From contig NZ_CP133268.1 of NCBI RefSeq assembly GCF_030915385.1, positions 1,612,001 to 1,676,000 on the forward strand: a stretch of 64,000 bases of DNA, written 5' to 3'. The DNA comes from Neobacillus sp. PS3-12 (GTDB taxonomy: Bacteria; Bacillota; Bacilli; Bacillales; Cytobacillaceae). The translations under genes were made by a program, and so were the position numbers. The notes beneath the pieces are model-generated. The model saw only the letters and a program-made list of their open reading frames with translations. It was not told the origin of the DNA and did no database searches. Position 1 is the stretch's first letter, and each line of letters opens with the position of its first letter. Of the stretch, positions 56,381 to 64,000 are shown piece after piece.

Positions 56381-57553
56381 TTATGCATCAGTGGAGAACA
56401 TGTACTTTTTGTAATGATAGCGAATCGAAAAAACCAACCCAAGTCCCAGCATATTTCCCATCAACGAGCTCCCGCCATAACTAATAAATGGCAGCGGAAT
56501 ACCGGTAATTGGCAGAAGTCCAATTGTCATGCCGATATTTTGGAAAACGTGGAAGGTAATCATGCTAATAACACCTACGCAAAGATAGGTATAAAAGTTG
56601 TTTTTCGTTTCCATTCCAACTTTTGTAATATGGTATATAAGCAAGAAAAAAATACTAATTAAAACACTTGCGCCGACAAACCCAAATTCTTCGCCAACGA
56701 CACTAAAGATAAAATCAGTTTGGCTTTCAGGCATATAAATATCCCGATTCCCATATCCCTTTCCGGACGTTTCCCCTGAACCAATCGACATTAGTGACTG
56801 TGTTAGCTGGTAACCTTCTGAACTCTGATAATTGTAAGGATCGAGCCATGAATAAATCCGGCCAAACTGATACTGTTTTACACCTAAATATTTTTCTAAA
56901 ATATCCGGCTGTACCAATACAAAATAAAAAATGATCCCAATCAAAAAAGCACCGCCTGCAAATATTGGCAGGAGTATTTTCCAAGAAACACCGGAAATAA
57001 AGGTCATGCCCAGCATTATCGCAAGAAATACTAGTGATGTCCCAAGGTCAGGCTGCAACATAATCAAGCCGATCGGTATTATCGTGGTGATGCCCATCTT
57101 AATTAACAGCCAAAAGTCAGATTGTATCGTTTTGACAGGATTTTTCAAATGATGGTCTTCTATTACTTTAGCCAAAGCCAGAATAAGAAAAATTTTAACA
57201 AATTCGGATGGCTGCAAGGAACCCAATGCTGGTACCTTAAACCAACTTTTTGCACCATTAATATGTGGTGCAATACTTTCTGGTGCCACTCTTACCAAGA
57301 TTAGTAAAATTAAACCAAATCCGTAGGCATACCAAGTAAGTTTTTTTAATTGATCTGAATCCAATGTGATCACACTGGCAATAATCCCCACACCAACCGC
57401 ATACCAAAGAATCTGTTTAACTAGGAAATTCTCCTTGTATTGGCCGGTTGTCTGAGCGCTATATATTGCCAAGCAACTAATGATAAACAAGAGTAATAAG
57501 GTAAATACTAGATTATAATCCAGCTTTGTAGAATTATTTTTATCTGAAGTCAT
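56381..57553 (-). CDS. rodA: FtsW/RodA/SpoVE family peptidoglycan glycosyltransferase
   Basis: A SEDS-family polytopic protein of 390 residues with about ten membrane segments, polymerising lipid II with a partner class B PBP. Conserved regions are GAKSWFKVPALGSLQPSEFVK, the Asp in MLQPDLGTSLVF, FGRIYSWLDPYNYQSSEGYQ, SVVGEEFGFVG and the end GIPLPFISYGGSSLM. Sequence is closer to RodA than SpoVE. There is no PBP gene nearby. ATG 57553 lies ten bases after AAAGGAG. Confidence 0.87.
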   Translation of the reverse strand: MTSDKNNSTKLDYNLVFTLLLLFIISCLAIYSAQTTGQYKENFLVKQILWYAVGVGIIASVITLDSDQLKKLTWYAYGFGLILLILVRVAPESIAPHINGAKSWFKVPALGSLQPSEFVKIFLILALAKVIEDHHLKNPVKTIQSDFWLLIKMGITTIIPIGLIMLQPDLGTSLVFLAIMLGMTFISGVSWKILLPIFAGGAFLIGIIFYFVLVQPDILEKYLGVKQYQFGRIYSWLDPYNYQSSEGYQLTQSLMSIGSGETSGKGYGNRDIYMPESQTDFIFSVVGEEFGFVGASVLISIFFLLIYHITKVGMETKNNFYTYLCVGVISMITFHVFQNIGMTIGLLPITGIPLPFISYGGSSLMGNMLGLGLVFSIRYHYKKYMFSTDA

Positions 57554-57708
57554 GCCATTGATTCTCCTTTAAATTAGAACCTGGAAAAGGAACCCGTACA
57601 TTTCTTCATTATATTTTTTATGAGCACAAATCACAACTTTTATCTTCGAATGGATTTATTTACTCGATTATCCTAAAATCCCCTCAGCTCTTTTATTAAA
57701 TTTGCCTA

Positions 57709-57835
57709 TTGATTTCCACTCCAGGCACTTGCTTTCCGCGGGCGTGCCGTGGAGCCTCCTCGGCGCTTTAGCGCCTGTGGGGTCTCCACTGCCCCGTACT
57801 CCCGCAGGAGTCAAGTGCCTTCCGTTCCAATCAAC
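57709..57835. repeat. GC-rich inverted-repeat element, full copy
   Basis: The 127-bp element starts TTGATTTCCACTCCAGGCAC and ends with TCCGTTCCAATCAAC, so its ends are imperfect inverted repeats (CAGGCACTTG against CAAGTGCCTT, TTGATT against AATCAA). The centre holds GGCGCTTTAGCGCC and CCGCGGGCG / CTCCCGCAGG. The element overlaps the last codon of the DUF4931 gene and ends its frame. Similar palindromic elements are common in bacilli. It carries no gene. Confidence 0.85.
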
Positions 57836-58619
57836 AATATCCTTTAACAGAGCCTTTATCAAAATAAATCTGGTTTACTTGATTTGCCATCCATTCGAGG
57901 TTATTCGGCACCTGTGGAAGACCATAGCCAATATAAATGGGGGTCGTAACAAAGCGCGGTACAACCTTCGCATAGATATTTTCATTTAAATGATAGAAAA
58001 AGATATTATAGCTTGTTGATTTAAATGGAAAATGATGAAGAATGTAATGAGCTGCCGTTTGGATATACTCCCCAAATTCTTTTGTGTAGCCCGCTTCCTC
58101 TTTCATTTGGACATTGAACTCATAAAAACCAATTCGCGGTAAGGTCGATAAACTAAAACGGACCCCATTCTCTTCCCTGATCACAATCCCCTTAAAAGCC
58201 TCTTCCTCCAGATTGTCTCGGTAATCAAGGTCATGCAATCCAATGATTTGCATATGTGGATGAGCTATCGTTCCCCCTGAAAAAGGTCCATAATTTTTGA
58301 AAAAGATGACCGATTCATAAAGACCGCTATTTTCCATCTCTTCCCAATACTTTAAACCAAATTTAAGTAATTTATGTAAATGTTCCTTTGGATAGGTAGA
58401 CAATTCAGCCTGACAGTCATCGGTCTCAATGAGAACAGTTTGATAGGCATTCTCAAGGACAGGATATTTATTTTTCAAAAATATGATCGGGCCTTCAACT
58501 GCGAGAATATCTGTCAGTTGATCTCTGGCACAAAAGGGGCATGGCGTCTCTTTGTTGCGGATACTTTCTGGTTTTTGAACACCTATTGATGTATTGAAAT
58601 ACAAGTGTTGATTTCTCAA
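57831..58619 (-). CDS. DUF4931 (GalT/HIT-like) protein
   Basis: A 262-residue protein with the shape of galactose-1-phosphate uridylyltransferase: CPFC zinc-like pair near residue 27, and GGTIAHPHMQIIG near residue 121 carrying the HPHxQ motif with the nucleotidyl-accepting His. DUF4931 is a Firmicutes branch with unknown substrate. The last residues (KGYC) and stop lie in or against the edge of the repeat, so the natural C-terminus may have been changed. TTG start at 58619 follows AGAGGGG. It is divergent from uppP. Confidence 0.83.
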   Translation of the reverse strand: MRNQHLYFNTSIGVQKPESIRNKETPCPFCARDQLTDILAVEGPIIFLKNKYPVLENAYQTVLIETDDCQAELSTYPKEHLHKLLKFGLKYWEEMENSGLYESVIFFKNYGPFSGGTIAHPHMQIIGLHDLDYRDNLEEEAFKGIVIREENGVRFSLSTLPRIGFYEFNVQMKEEAGYTKEFGEYIQTAAHYILHHFPFKSTSYNIFFYHLNENIYAKVVPRFVTTPIYIGYGLPQVPNNLEWMANQVNQIYFDKGSVKGYC

Positions 58620-58787
58620 ATCTCTTCCCCTCTTCCTTTGTATTACTCCTATTTTATGGCAGATTCTCTTTCTTTTACACTAATTTGATTCGGAATTAAA
58701 TTTTTTAACAAGAAATAGAATGCCTATGAAGACAAGCCAATATATTGTTAATAGCATTCATTATGAAAGGGCTGTGTTAATGAGTCT

Positions 58788-58818
58788 GTTGATTTGCGCT
58801 CCAGGCACCCCAATCAAC
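58788..58818. repeat. Internally deleted remnant of the 57.7-kb inverted-repeat element
   Basis: The 31 bp begin GTTGATTTGCGCTCCAGGCA and end CCCCAATCAAC. The left part matches the left end of the element at 57.7 kb and the right part matches its right end, with all of the centre missing. It lies upstream of uppP. Confidence 0.75.
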
Positions 58819-58871
58819 GGCTAAAAAAGCAAATATTTCCTTTAACTCAGCCAAAAAGGAAGAGGGTTGGC

Positions 58872-59654
58872 ATGCTTACAAAGTTGGAAGCTTTTATTTT
58901 AGGGATGATTCAAGGGTTAACGGAGTTTTTGCCAATTAGCAGCACGGGCCACCTTTATTTAGGCAGAAACCTGTTTGGCTTGCAGGAAGCTGGTCTAATG
59001 CTTGATACAATGCTTCATCTTGGCACATTAATGGCTGTATTTGTTTTTTATAAGGAAGAATTATTAAACATTATTAAAAATCCCTTCAGTAAACTAACGT
59101 ATTTATTGATTGTCGGAACGATTCCTGCTGTCGTCATTGGGCTTCTTTTTAAAGACTTTTTCGATGAAATTTCTAAAACAGGTGTCACGATTGGCTGGGA
59201 ATTTCTAATTACCGGATTTTTTCTTTGGTTTGCGGATTCCATTAAGAACGGCTATAAAAAGATGGATCAAATAAGTTATAAAGACGCGTTTATTATCGGT
59301 ACTTTTCAAGCGGCTGCCATCTTCCCCGCTGTATCACGCTCGGGTTTAACGATTGTTGCCGCCCTATGGAGAAAGTTGGACAGGGAAACGGCCGCCTATT
59401 TTTCCTTTTTATTATCGACACCGGCCATTGCTGGGGCAGTTGTCCTTCAATCAGCTGACCTTTTCAGCGGCCAAGGAGAGGAAATTACTTTGTCGGCTTT
59501 ACTAGTTGGAGTCGTTTCCTCGGCTCTCTTCGGCTATGTGGCCGTCCGCTGGATGGTAAACTATTTAAAAAAACATTCCTTAAAACCCTTTGCTGTATAT
59601 GTTTGGATACTCGGTTTCATCGTGCTGTTTATCCAGTTTACTGGAAAATTATAA
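58872..59654 (+). CDS. uppP: Undecaprenyl-diphosphatase UppP (BacA)
   Basis: A membrane phosphatase that recycles undecaprenyl pyrophosphate for cell-wall synthesis and gives bacitracin tolerance. The 260-residue protein has about eight membrane segments, with the two catalytic motifs EFLPISSTGHLYLG (near residue 18) and FPAVSRSGLTIVAALWRKL (near residue 155). Start ATG 58872 follows AGGAAGAGGG; the open frame extends 26 codons upstream through a repeat remnant and is not used. It is monocistronic. Confidence 0.95.
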   Translation: MLTKLEAFILGMIQGLTEFLPISSTGHLYLGRNLFGLQEAGLMLDTMLHLGTLMAVFVFYKEELLNIIKNPFSKLTYLLIVGTIPAVVIGLLFKDFFDEISKTGVTIGWEFLITGFFLWFADSIKNGYKKMDQISYKDAFIIGTFQAAAIFPAVSRSGLTIVAALWRKLDRETAAYFSFLLSTPAIAGAVVLQSADLFSGQGEEITLSALLVGVVSSALFGYVAVRWMVNYLKKHSLKPFAVYVWILGFIVLFIQFTGKL

Positions 59655-59659
59655 AAACG

Positions 59660-59697
59660 AAAATCCCTGCTTCATCATTAGACAGCAGGGATTTTTT
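59660..59697. terminator. Shared terminator of uppP and the MFS gene
   Basis: AAATCCCTGC and GCAGGGATTT form a ten-base stem with a T-run on the right, between convergent genes. Confidence 0.82.
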
Positions 59698-59699
59698 CA

Positions 59700-60935
59700 T
59701 TAAATATGTCTTTTTCTAAACGTTACGGAATATTTTTTGTCTTTTACTGTTGTTTGCTTTGTAATGAAATACAAACAAACGGATAGGACAAGCGAGAGTG
59801 CCAAGAAGCTGATAATCATACTAATGACACCGCCCCAGCCAAAATTCGTCCAAAACACACCCCCTGCTGTTCCTCCAATACTTGACCCAACGTAGTAGAA
59901 AAACAGATAAAGAGACGAGGCTTGGGCTTTATCATGCGTTACACGGCGTCCCACCCAGCTGCTGGCAATCGAATGGCCTCCAAAAAAGCCAAATGTAAAA
60001 ATAGCAATTCCGACTATTTTAACCAGCAAGAAAGTATTTAAAGTGATCACTGCACCGATAAACATAATGAAAATCGCAATTAAAAGCATTGTCCGACGGC
60101 CATATTTATCAGCTAAACTACCAAACCAAGTAGAACTGAATGTCCCGACAAGGTAAATAACAAAGATCCAGCCCACTAATGTCTGGCTAAGAGAATAGGG
60201 CGGTGCGGTCAACTGGAAGCCGATGTAATTGTATAGAGTAACAAAACTGCCCATTAGTAAAAAGCCTATACCATATAGGCAAAGCAACCCTGGATCTTTC
60301 AGGTGGCTGATCATCGATTTCATCAGCTTCCCTAATTCCAGTTTGCGCGGCTGGAAGTTTTGAGAAGTCGGAAGAGTAAACCAAAAGATTAAGCTTGCGA
60401 TCACACTCAGTCCGCCAATACTGGCGATCGCAATACGCCAATTGAAGTAATCGGTAACCATCCCAACAATAACCCGACCGCCTAAACCGCCAAACGTATT
60501 TCCGCTAATATACAACCCCATCGCAACTCCAAGGCTTGCCGGGTCAATCTCTTCACCAAGATAGGCCATAGCAATAGCTGGCAATCCAGCAAAAACGACC
60601 CCTTGGAGAACCCTCGCCACTAATAAGAAATGAAAATCTGGCATAAATGCTGTTACCATCGCCAAAATGGAAACGGCTGCCATTGAAAAAGCCATAACCG
60701 ATTTACGTCCCCAAGATTCTGATAAGGATCCCACCAGCAACATACTGATCGCCAAAGTGACCGTCGTTAATGATAACGCCAGACTGGATGTGGCAGGAGA
60801 AATATGGAATTCTCTTGAAAACTCTGGTAGCAGTGGTTGTACGCAATAAAGATTAGCAAACGTACTAAAACCAGCTGCTACTAAAGCAATATTGGTTTTG
60901 TGAAAGGCAGATGTGCCTTTTTTTATATAACTCAC
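59700..60935 (-). CDS. MFS transporter, YnfM-like drug:proton antiporter type
   Basis: A 411-residue permease with twelve predicted membrane segments. MFS motif A appears in both halves (GSLSESWGRKSVMA near residue 69, GSLADKYGRRTMLL near residue 273). The fold and sequence fit DHA1-type exporters such as E. coli YnfM; the substrate is unknown. GTG start at 60935 follows GGAGTG. It is divergent from a LysR regulator that probably controls it, sharing a 204-bp region. Confidence 0.88.
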   Translation of the reverse strand: MSYIKKGTSAFHKTNIALVAAGFSTFANLYCVQPLLPEFSREFHISPATSSLALSLTTVTLAISMLLVGSLSESWGRKSVMAFSMAAVSILAMVTAFMPDFHFLLVARVLQGVVFAGLPAIAMAYLGEEIDPASLGVAMGLYISGNTFGGLGGRVIVGMVTDYFNWRIAIASIGGLSVIASLIFWFTLPTSQNFQPRKLELGKLMKSMISHLKDPGLLCLYGIGFLLMGSFVTLYNYIGFQLTAPPYSLSQTLVGWIFVIYLVGTFSSTWFGSLADKYGRRTMLLIAIFIMFIGAVITLNTFLLVKIVGIAIFTFGFFGGHSIASSWVGRRVTHDKAQASSLYLFFYYVGSSIGGTAGGVFWTNFGWGGVISMIISFLALSLVLSVCLYFITKQTTVKDKKYSVTFRKRHI

Positions 60936-61108
60936 GATCTAATCACTCCGATGATGGATTTAATACAGTGAGACAAGACCGCTTGCAATTAAGCAGCACG
61001 GTCCTGAATTTCTCCAGTATATTTTCAAAAACTTTCTTTATGGTTTATGATAAATCCAGACAAACAAATGTGTCCAATTTATAATTATCATCATTTTCAT
61101 GCATGGGG

Positions 61109-61120
61109 GTTATGAATAAC
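61109..61120. promoter_or_regulatory. Candidate LysR-type operator between the MFS gene and its regulator
   Basis: GTTATGAATAAC is a palindrome of two five-base arms with the T-N-A spacing seen in LysR sites, 19 bp before the regulator's start. It could serve autoregulation. Motif-only evidence. Confidence 0.35.
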
Positions 61121-61139
61121 ATTTAGGGGGTTTTAGCAT

Positions 61140-62018
61140 TTGGAGTGGCAGCAGTTAGAATATTTCCAAACCGTTGCTCGTGTACAGCATATGACACAGG
61201 CAGCAGAAATCCTATCGATCTCTCAGCCAGCCTTAAGCCGCTCGATCGCAAAACTGGAGAATGAATTAGGGGTTCCGCTATTTGAACGTCAAGGACGTTC
61301 CATTATTTTAAATCACTATGGACAGCTCTTTTTAATACGGGTTAATCGAATCTTAAAGGAATTCCAAGAGGGAAAACAGGAGCTTAAAGCTTTGCTTGAC
61401 CCTGGATATGGTGTGGTTTCGCTTGGATTTCTTCACACGCTTGGTCCGGAAACAATTCCGAATCTAATTGGAACTTTTCGGTCTACCTATCCAAAGGTGA
61501 CCTTTCAGCTCAATCAAAATAATTCTTCCTCACTTATTAAACAGATGGAACTCGGAGAATTTGACCTTTGTTTGATTACACCGCCTGACACAAAGTTACA
61601 GATTCAATGGATAAAACTTTGGAGCGAGGAGCTTTTTGTAATCGCCCCTGTTGGTCACCCGTTAGAAAATCGTGAAAGCATCGTCTTAGATGAAATTGCC
61701 GATGAGCCGTTTATTTCTGTAAAAAAAAGAAATGCCCTACGGCAGATTACTGATCAACTATTTCAAGAAGCAGAGATCAACCCTCAAATTGTTTTTGAAG
61801 GGGAAGAACTTCATACGATAGCAGGCCTTGTAGCTTCAGGCTTTGGTATTTCACTTATCCCCGATATCAAGGATTTGGATCCATGTAAAATAGCGAAGAT
61901 TCCTGTCCGCTGGCCAAAATGTGAACGTTCTATTGGGATTGCATGGGTAGAGGGAAGATACCTGTCACCTTCAGTAAAACAGTTTAAAGAATTTGTGATT
62001 AACTATTTTAAAGAGTAA
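61140..62018 (+). CDS. LysR-family transcriptional regulator
   Basis: A 292-residue LysR protein. The N-terminal winged helix-turn-helix is MTQAAEILSISQPALSRSIA with the linker helix after it, and the effector domain starts near residue 90 (GVVSLGFLHTLGPETIPNL). It is similar to YwbI/YybE-type regulators. Divergent arrangement with the MFS gene suggests the latter as its target, with a small molecule as co-inducer. TTG start at 61140 follows GGGGG. Confidence 0.9.
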   Translation: MEWQQLEYFQTVARVQHMTQAAEILSISQPALSRSIAKLENELGVPLFERQGRSIILNHYGQLFLIRVNRILKEFQEGKQELKALLDPGYGVVSLGFLHTLGPETIPNLIGTFRSTYPKVTFQLNQNNSSSLIKQMELGEFDLCLITPPDTKLQIQWIKLWSEELFVIAPVGHPLENRESIVLDEIADEPFISVKKRNALRQITDQLFQEAEINPQIVFEGEELHTIAGLVASGFGISLIPDIKDLDPCKIAKIPVRWPKCERSIGIAWVEGRYLSPSVKQFKEFVINYFKE

Positions 62019-62020
62019 AA

Positions 62021-62052
62021 AAATGCGGCTCTAGTATGAGCCGCATTTTAAT
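62021..62052. terminator. Terminator of the LysR gene
   Basis: AAATGCGGCTC and GAGCCGCATTT form a perfect eleven-base stem followed by TAATTT. Confidence 0.82.
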
Positions 62053-62246
62053 TTGCAATACAGTAGTACTATTTGCACATTGTTTCTCAAATGTTAAAGT
62101 CTTGAACAATATGTGAAACATTTGTAACAGCTTACATATTTGCCAGGAATGCTCTTTACAGACTTTATCTTTCGTGACAAAATTAAACAAAACATTACAA
62201 AACCCAACAAAACTAAATATGAATTTATCAAAAAGGAGGTTCTCTT

Positions 62247-63194
62247 TTGGGAACAAAGACCTATACCCCTGATGAAGTCGCCCAAATATTCCAAATCTCC
62301 AAACATACTGTTTATGAACTGATTAAACGAGGGGAGCTCCAAGCATTTAGGGTTGGCAATAAGATGAGATTTGAAGAAGAAGAGCTTGAAAGGTTCAAAG
62401 AAAGTACAAAAGCGCCAGCAAAAAAAGCTATGACAGAGGAACCGGCCGCACCTGTACTTTCTTTTTCTCCAATTCGGCTCGCAGGAAGCCATGACTTTCT
62501 GGTGGAGCATTTAGTCAAGAAGGCATCTGCAGCCCTAAATCTTCAGATTCAGCCAACCTTTATCGGCAGTCTTGAAGGTTTAATGATGCTGTACCGTGGA
62601 CAATCCGATATAGCAGCGATACATATGCTCGACCCTGAATCAAAGGAATATAATTTGCCTTTCATTAATCGATTATTTATCTATGAAACCATATCTGTTT
62701 TGCGTTTCGCATCAAGAGAACAAGGCTTTATTGTGGCCAAAGGAAATCCAAAGAAAATTCGTGATTTTCATGATTTAGCAAAAAAAGATATTCGCTTCGT
62801 GAATCGGCAAAAAGGGTCAGGGACCCGATTTTTATTAGATTCAAAATTATCCGAGTTTAGTATTGAGCCAAAGAATATCAATGGCTATGACAAGGAAGAA
62901 TGGAACCATCTGGCGACAGCATCTTATATTAGTAGAGGTATGGCCGATGTAACTTTTGGGATCAAGTCGGCGGCAAGCCACTTAGGACTTGATTTTATTC
63001 CGATTGCATGTGAACATTTTGATCTCGTTTTTCGATTTTCAAATGAAAACAAAGAAGATTTAAACAGGATCATCCATTACTTGCAATCAGCCGCTTTCAA
63101 AAACAGTTTATCTGATTTAGACGGCTATGACATTCGGGATTTAGGCCTTGCCATATATCCAACAACAAACAGTAAAACGGGGGAGACTAAATGA
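62247..63194 (+). CDS. One-component regulator: excisionase-type HTH fused to a periplasmic-binding-like domain
   Basis: A 315-residue protein. Residues 5-50 are a MerR/excisionase-type winged HTH (YTPDEVAQIFQISKHTVYEL, FRVGNKMRFEEEELERF). After a Lys/Pro/Ala linker, residues 77-300 form a PBP-type ligand domain of the PF12727 class (GSHDFLVEHLVKKA, RQKGSGTRFLLDSKL). This group often binds molybdate- or tungstate-like anions and controls their transporters. The gene overlaps tupA by four bases (ATGA), which ties it to tungstate uptake. TTG start follows AAGGAGG. Confidence 0.87.
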   Translation: MGTKTYTPDEVAQIFQISKHTVYELIKRGELQAFRVGNKMRFEEEELERFKESTKAPAKKAMTEEPAAPVLSFSPIRLAGSHDFLVEHLVKKASAALNLQIQPTFIGSLEGLMMLYRGQSDIAAIHMLDPESKEYNLPFINRLFIYETISVLRFASREQGFIVAKGNPKKIRDFHDLAKKDIRFVNRQKGSGTRFLLDSKLSEFSIEPKNINGYDKEEWNHLATASYISRGMADVTFGIKSAASHLGLDFIPIACEHFDLVFRFSNENKEDLNRIIHYLQSAAFKNSLSDLDGYDIRDLGLAIYPTTNSKTGETK

Positions 63195-64000
63195 AAAAGA
63201 ATCGCTTTTTAGCAGGCTTGTTTATCTTAATGCTCATTATCTTATCTGCCTGCGGCCAAACAAACCAGAATTCTGCTGCAAAAGAGAAAAAAGCGGCAGC
63301 ACCAAAAGCTAAACCTACATCCATGATCCTTGCTACAACAACAAGCACACAGGACAGCGGTTTACTTGATGTGATTATCCCAATGTTTGAAAAGCAAAAT
63401 AATGTTAAAGTAAAAGTTATCGCTGTTGGAACAGGCCAGGCACTGGCAATGGGCCAAAAAGGTGAAGCAGATGCCCTTTTAGTGCACGCTCCAGCTGCTG
63501 AAAAAGCTGTAGTAGATGCTGGCGATGGCATCAATTATAAACGTGTTATGTATAATGACTTTATTCTTGTTGGGCCAACTAGCAATCCAGCAAATATCAG
63601 TGGATCTGACATTAAGGCTGCATTCAAAACGTTATACAATACAAAAACTACTTTTATTTCCCGAGGAGACCAATCTGGTACAAATACAAAAGAACTTGGC
63701 ATTTGGACCGCCCTTAATATTAAACCAGCCGGTGACAATTACGTATCAACAGGTCAAGGAATGGGTCAAACCTTGCTAATTGCTTCTCAGAAAAATGGCT
63801 ATACGTTAACAGACCGTGCAACATGGCTTGCTCAAAAGAAAAACCTACCAAACCTTAAAGTCGTCGTTGAAGGCGGACAAGATTTAATGAACATTTACCA
63901 TGTAATGGAAGTTAATCCTGCTAAGCACCAGGGAGTGAACAGCAAGGATGCTAAGAAGTTTGTAGATTTCATGGTAAGTGATAAGACAATCAAAGTCATC
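63191..64000 (+). CDS. tupA: Tungstate ABC transporter substrate-binding lipoprotein TupA, 3' end missing
   Basis: The frame starts at ATG 63191, overlapping the upstream stop, and stays open for 270 codons to the window edge. A signal peptide ends at the lipobox LSAC (Cys21), followed by ILATTTSTQDSGLLDVIIP, GTGQALAMGQKGEADALLVH and FISRGDQSGTNTKELGIW, all hallmarks of TupA/WtpA-like tungstate binders (TTTS and the Arg/Gly-Asp loop contact the anion). The permease and ATPase genes (tupB, tupC) would be expected just outside the window. Confidence 0.92.
   Translation, partial: MKKNRFLAGLFILMLIILSACGQTNQNSAAKEKKAAAPKAKPTSMILATTTSTQDSGLLDVIIPMFEKQNNVKVKVIAVGTGQALAMGQKGEADALLVHAPAAEKAVVDAGDGINYKRVMYNDFILVGPTSNPANISGSDIKAAFKTLYNTKTTFISRGDQSGTNTKELGIWTALNIKPAGDNYVSTGQGMGQTLLIASQKNGYTLTDRATWLAQKKNLPNLKVVVEGGQDLMNIYHVMEVNPAKHQGVNSKDAKKFVDFMVSDKTIKVI

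Overview
The window is chromosomal DNA from a low-GC, endospore-forming Bacillaceae. Most genes have clear Bacillus subtilis counterparts from the yug-yui-yum-yut-yun-yur-yus part of that genome, often in the same order. Sporulation genes (kapB, kapD, yutH, yutC, lytH, yunB), the sufCDSUB operon, two SAM-I riboswitches and a FadR-type operator all fit this. A catechol 2,3-dioxygenase cluster, several GC-rich interspersed repeats and a diverged Cu/Zn-SOD lipoprotein suggest an environmental genus near Neobacillus or Cytobacillus rather than B. subtilis itself; that placement is inference. No rRNA, tRNA, CRISPR array, prophage or intact insertion sequence was seen.

Layout. 0-11 kb: general stress protein 13 (partial), an XRE regulator, gndA, an AlaX editing protein, a GYPQ-rich repeat protein, a SOD-like lipoprotein, a cyclophilin lipoprotein, kapB and kapD (convergent), menI, a second GYPG-rich protein, pepA, yuiC and yuiB. 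11-20 kb: yumB (NDH-2) and yumC (ferredoxin-NADP reductase), divergent across an AT-rich gap with a Rex-like site; iron-sulfur and thiol proteins yutM, yuzB, yuzD and yutI; a broken hydroxyacid dehydrogenase; yutH; yutG; a PspA pair. 20-33 kb: yutF, yutE, a broken EAL protein, two small DUF genes, a five-gene aromatic ring-cleavage cluster (GlcG-like protein, XylT-like ferredoxin, DmpP-like reductase, DmpM-like effector, catechol 2,3-dioxygenase), yutD, yutC, lipA, lytH, yunB, an HD-GYP protein and yunC. 33-39 kb: sufCDSUB and yurZ. 39-46 kb: S-box-controlled metNPQ and metY, then yusDEFG. 46-56 kb: an unknown gene, gcvH, yusI, and the fatty-acid degradation genes fadNAE and fadM. 56-64 kb: yusU, rodA, a GalT-like DUF4931 gene, uppP, an MFS/LysR divergent pair, and an HTH-PBP regulator overlapping tupA, which runs off the end.

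Three things stand out. First, an 830-bp higher-order tandem repeat (about 80-bp period built from about 20-bp subunits) lies between fadN and fadA inside an apparent operon. Second, the ring-cleavage cluster carries the effector and reductase of a phenol-hydroxylase-type monooxygenase but no hydroxylase subunits. Third, five genes (hydroxyacid dehydrogenase, EAL protein, metQ, metN, fadN) each carry a one-base reading-frame break while otherwise intact. These may be assembly indels, and should be checked before any is called a pseudogene. A pair of repeats at 57.7 and 58.8 kb looks like a full and an internally deleted copy of one element.
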